Assembly (NCBI RefSeq): GCF_902459465.1
Contig: NC_047073.1
Coordinates: forward strand, 1,612,001-1,676,000
Origin: Asterias rubens
Taxonomy: Eukaryota > Echinodermata > Asteroidea > Forcipulatida > Asteriidae
Length of the DNA stretch: 64,000 nt
Direction: 5' to 3'
In this document: piece after piece, positions 62,001 to 64,000 of the stretch
Layout: each line of letters opens with the position of its first letter
Numbering within the stretch: the first letter of the stretch is position 1
Notes under the pieces: generated by a model
What the model was told of the DNA's origin: nothing
The model's input: only the letters and a program-made list of their open reading frames with translations
Database searches by the model: none
Position numbers and translations under genes: made by a program

Positions 62001-63661
62001 ACTCATGGGGGCCTTCTCACTTCTAAAATTCTCTTAAAAGACATCTTGAACACATCTGAGAATTCTTTGATTGACCTAGACTGGCGCCTTTGAATGTTGA
62101 ACAGAGAAAGTGCGCCCTACAAATGCTGTGTCGTTGGTATTATTATTGTTATTATTATTTGTCTTCCAGGTTCCTGCAGCACTCCAACATCTTCCGTCTT
62201 CCAGGGTCCCTCAGCTCCAACGTCCTGGAAACCTGGGTCTGAAATGACTCCTGATACTAGATCAAGACACCCCTCTTCTGAACACCATCAACAGGGCTTG
62301 ACAAACAAACAGGTACCTTGTTTTTGTTTATTGATAATAATAATAATAATAATACTATTAATAGTGGCTTCATATAGCACTCATATCTGTCACTCAGTGA
62401 CGCTTTAACATACAGTACATTGTGTATTTTTCTTCTAGGATGTGGGACTGCGTTTAAATTATGAGACCTACTCCTTTCTTACATAGAACGGTGTAATGGT
62501 TTACAATGTGATGTGGCGCAATATGCTGCCAATCAAACCAGGAACGAAAGGGGCGAACCCCTTGTCTTTCGCTAAATGCACTGGATTCTTTTACGCAAGT
62601 TTACACATCACACAGGACCAAGCGCTTTATGTTCCATCTGAAGGACGAAGCATCATGATTATTAGTGTCTTGCTTATTACATTTGTGTGTGTCATAAAGG
62701 GATTATGGCCAAAGATTTATACCATGTAGTTGAGATAAATTGTTGAAGAAAAAGTAGCATCACAAATTTCAACAGTTGTATCCTTCATTTTGATTCTTTT
62801 AATTTCAGCTGAAAGTAGTGATTTTCAAGAACCCTGGTCTTGGTTTCAGCATCACTGGAGGCACAGAGGCCCACGGTAATCCCTTCTCCCCTCACGATCC
62901 GGTCAGTAATTTTTCTTCTTCTTATTCGCTAATTAAAGCCATTATACACTTTCGGTACAGAAAAAAAAAAAAAGTTTACAGATTTACAAATAATTTACAG
63001 GGTTTACAGAAGGTAATGGTGAAAGACTTCTCTTGAAATATTGTTCCATGAAATGCTTTACTTTTTGAGAAAACATTAAATCAATAGAAATTCTCGTTAG
63101 CGAGAATTACAGATTTATTTTAAACACATGTCATGACACGGCTAAACGCGCGGAAACAAGAATGGGTTTTCCCGTTATTTTCTCCCGACTCCGATGACCG
63201 ATTGAACCTAAATTTTTTAACAGGTTTGATATTTTATATATAAGTTGTGATACACGAAGTGTGGGACTTGGACAATACTGTTTACCGAAAGTGTATAATG
63301 GCTTTAAACAATTTCCCCAGAGTTTCCAAATTTTTGTTTTCCTCCGACTTTTTAAACAAGACCAGAACGAAAGTGAGAAAATATTTCCGCATAGTTTAAC
63401 TCATAACAGACCATTAATTTCTGTATAATCATCACAAAACGCCCAGACATCACTAGATTGGTCATGGTCACGGACAAAGCTATCACAACAGCCGGCCCGA
63501 AACTGTGGAACAGTTTACCATCTCGCATCAGAACACTGGACACTGTTCCGTCATTCAAAAACCAATTACTCTTTAATTGTATTTGTTTTTCATTGCCTGT
63601 TGTTGCTGAGCACCATGATCTAGATGGAATGACGCTATACAAATCTGGTTATTATTATTAA

Positions 63662-63706
<45 letters not shown>

Positions 63707-64000
63707 TTTTACTATTATTATTATTTATCTAATCAATTTTGTTTTCAGTAAGAATTTCAAGAAAAAAACCATGATACAGTAAGGCCATTTTGATTGTTAA
63801 AAAAATATTTGTTGCAAATATGTGACGCCAACATTTGTATTGCAATCACAGAAAGTATGAACCAGGCTTTATTCTATTGTTTTGTTTCCGGTCCCACAGG
63901 GAGTCTTTGTGACCAAGATTCAACCGGGAGGTCCAGCCGATGGCGTCCTGAAACCTGGAGACAAAATCTTGGAGGTGAACAATCGCAGCTACGAGAACAT
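49576..64000 (+). CDS. Erbin/LRRC7 (densin)-type LAP protein: LRRs plus PDZ, 3' incomplete
   Basis: Nineteen coding exons in window: 49576-49731, 49997-50114, 50525-50603, 51418-51564, 52223-52286, 52953-53027, 53322-53466, 55417-55619, 55778-55963, 56068-56170, 56651-56754, 56968-57120, 57695-57799, 58301-58426, 58847-60508, 60920-61673, 62170-62312, 62809-62901, 63900-64000. Phases agree throughout, giving 1505 residues before the edge. The N-terminus [11 protein letters not shown] has a Cys pair at 3 and 5, like the palmitoylated CRC of vertebrate erbin. Residues about 12-425 are leucine-rich repeats, ending with the family block [16 protein letters not shown]. Residues about 426-1440 are a Ser/Arg/Pro-rich disordered region, mostly from one 1662-nt exon. 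The PDZ domain begins at about 1442 with GLGFSITGG as the carboxylate-binding loop. LAP proteins are basolateral or junctional (and, for densin, postsynaptic) scaffolds. It looks like the single pre-duplication relative of vertebrate ERBIN and LRRC7. Confidence 0.95.
49732..49900. repeat. (AAT)n tract and SINE-like 3' end directly at the first donor of the erbin-like gene
   Basis: The tract begins with the donor GTAATAATA and continues to about 49761, followed by TATATAGCGCTTCACACAAA, which resembles an inverted SINE 3' end. Confidence 0.7.
50680..50943. mobile_element. MITE with 34-bp TIRs
   Basis: CATAGAGTTATTTATAAGAA and the following AGAGGGCGCACT are inverted at 50909-50943 with a single-base indel. 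Lies in the intron after the third LRR exon. Confidence 0.8.
53948..55004 (+). mobile_element. 5'-truncated non-LTR retrotransposon (LINE) in intron 7 of the erbin-like gene
   Basis: The frame starting at 53954 encodes the reverse transcriptase YADD motif (KYADDT), then is interrupted by a TAA near 54119 and continues open at 54120-54647 ([25 protein letters not shown]), typical of the RT thumb and C-terminus. The element ends with a poly-(CAATT) tail at 54983-55004. It lacks the endonuclease and upstream RT; a dead fragment. Confidence 0.88.
55979..56008. repeat. (AATC)n microsatellite 16 bp after a splice donor
   Basis: Seven or so AATC units following the donor of exon 55778-55963. Confidence 0.85.
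63440..63690 (+). mobile_element. LINE 3'-end fragment near the last intron
   Basis: The open frame 63458-63661 carries the common RT C-terminal motif [15 protein letters not shown] and SFKNQLL, followed by an (ATT)n tail at 63651-63726. Confidence 0.75.

Overview
The window is eukaryotic nuclear DNA from an invertebrate deuterostome. An echinoderm, most likely a sea star, is my best guess. The evidence is seven spliced genes with GT-AG introns, proteins close to their human orthologues, and introns and spacers packed with tRNA-derived SINEs and short inverted-repeat elements. The species cannot be named from the sequence alone. All exon limits below were read by eye from splice signals, phase continuity and similarity to family members recalled from memory; no alignment was run.

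Layout. Minus strand, 1-8.9 kb: N-terminal two-thirds of cfap57 (WD-repeat ciliary protein), running off the left edge. Minus, 10.3-15.9 kb: complete czib (160-residue zinc-binding CXXC protein). Plus, 17.4-20.2 kb: a ZIP-family (SLC39A) zinc transporter with an uninterrupted CDS, head-to-head with czib. Minus, 26.1-36.7 kb: complete ogfod1 (prolyl 3-hydroxylase, 13 coding exons, 555 residues). Minus, 38.1-42.0 kb: complete srek1ip1 (zinc-knuckle, RS-like splicing factor partner). Plus, 44.0-47.0 kb: complete tm2d1 (205 residues). Plus, 49.5-64.0 kb: an erbin/LRRC7-type LAP protein (16-17 LRRs, long disordered middle, C-terminal PDZ), running off the right edge inside the PDZ domain.

These are mostly unrelated housekeeping or cell-biology genes, not an operon. 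Two links stand out. The zinc-binding protein gene czib and the zinc transporter are divergent neighbours, with a cluster of metal-response-element-like cores between them. The set cfap57/czib/tm2d1/LRRC7-erbin/srek1ip1 also recalls human 1p and its paralogous region 5q12, so the block may preserve old linkage.

The rest is repeats: at least three tRNA-derived SINE families, a dozen or so MITE-like families (several are near-perfect hairpins), two non-LTR retrotransposon 3' fragments, a very uniform 16 x 43 bp array grown from a MITE end, and several minisatellites. Some SINE or microsatellite tails touch splice donors; in srek1ip1 the donor itself appears to be made from a SINE tail. I found no CRISPR, functional tRNA/rRNA gene or clearly new multi-gene system.
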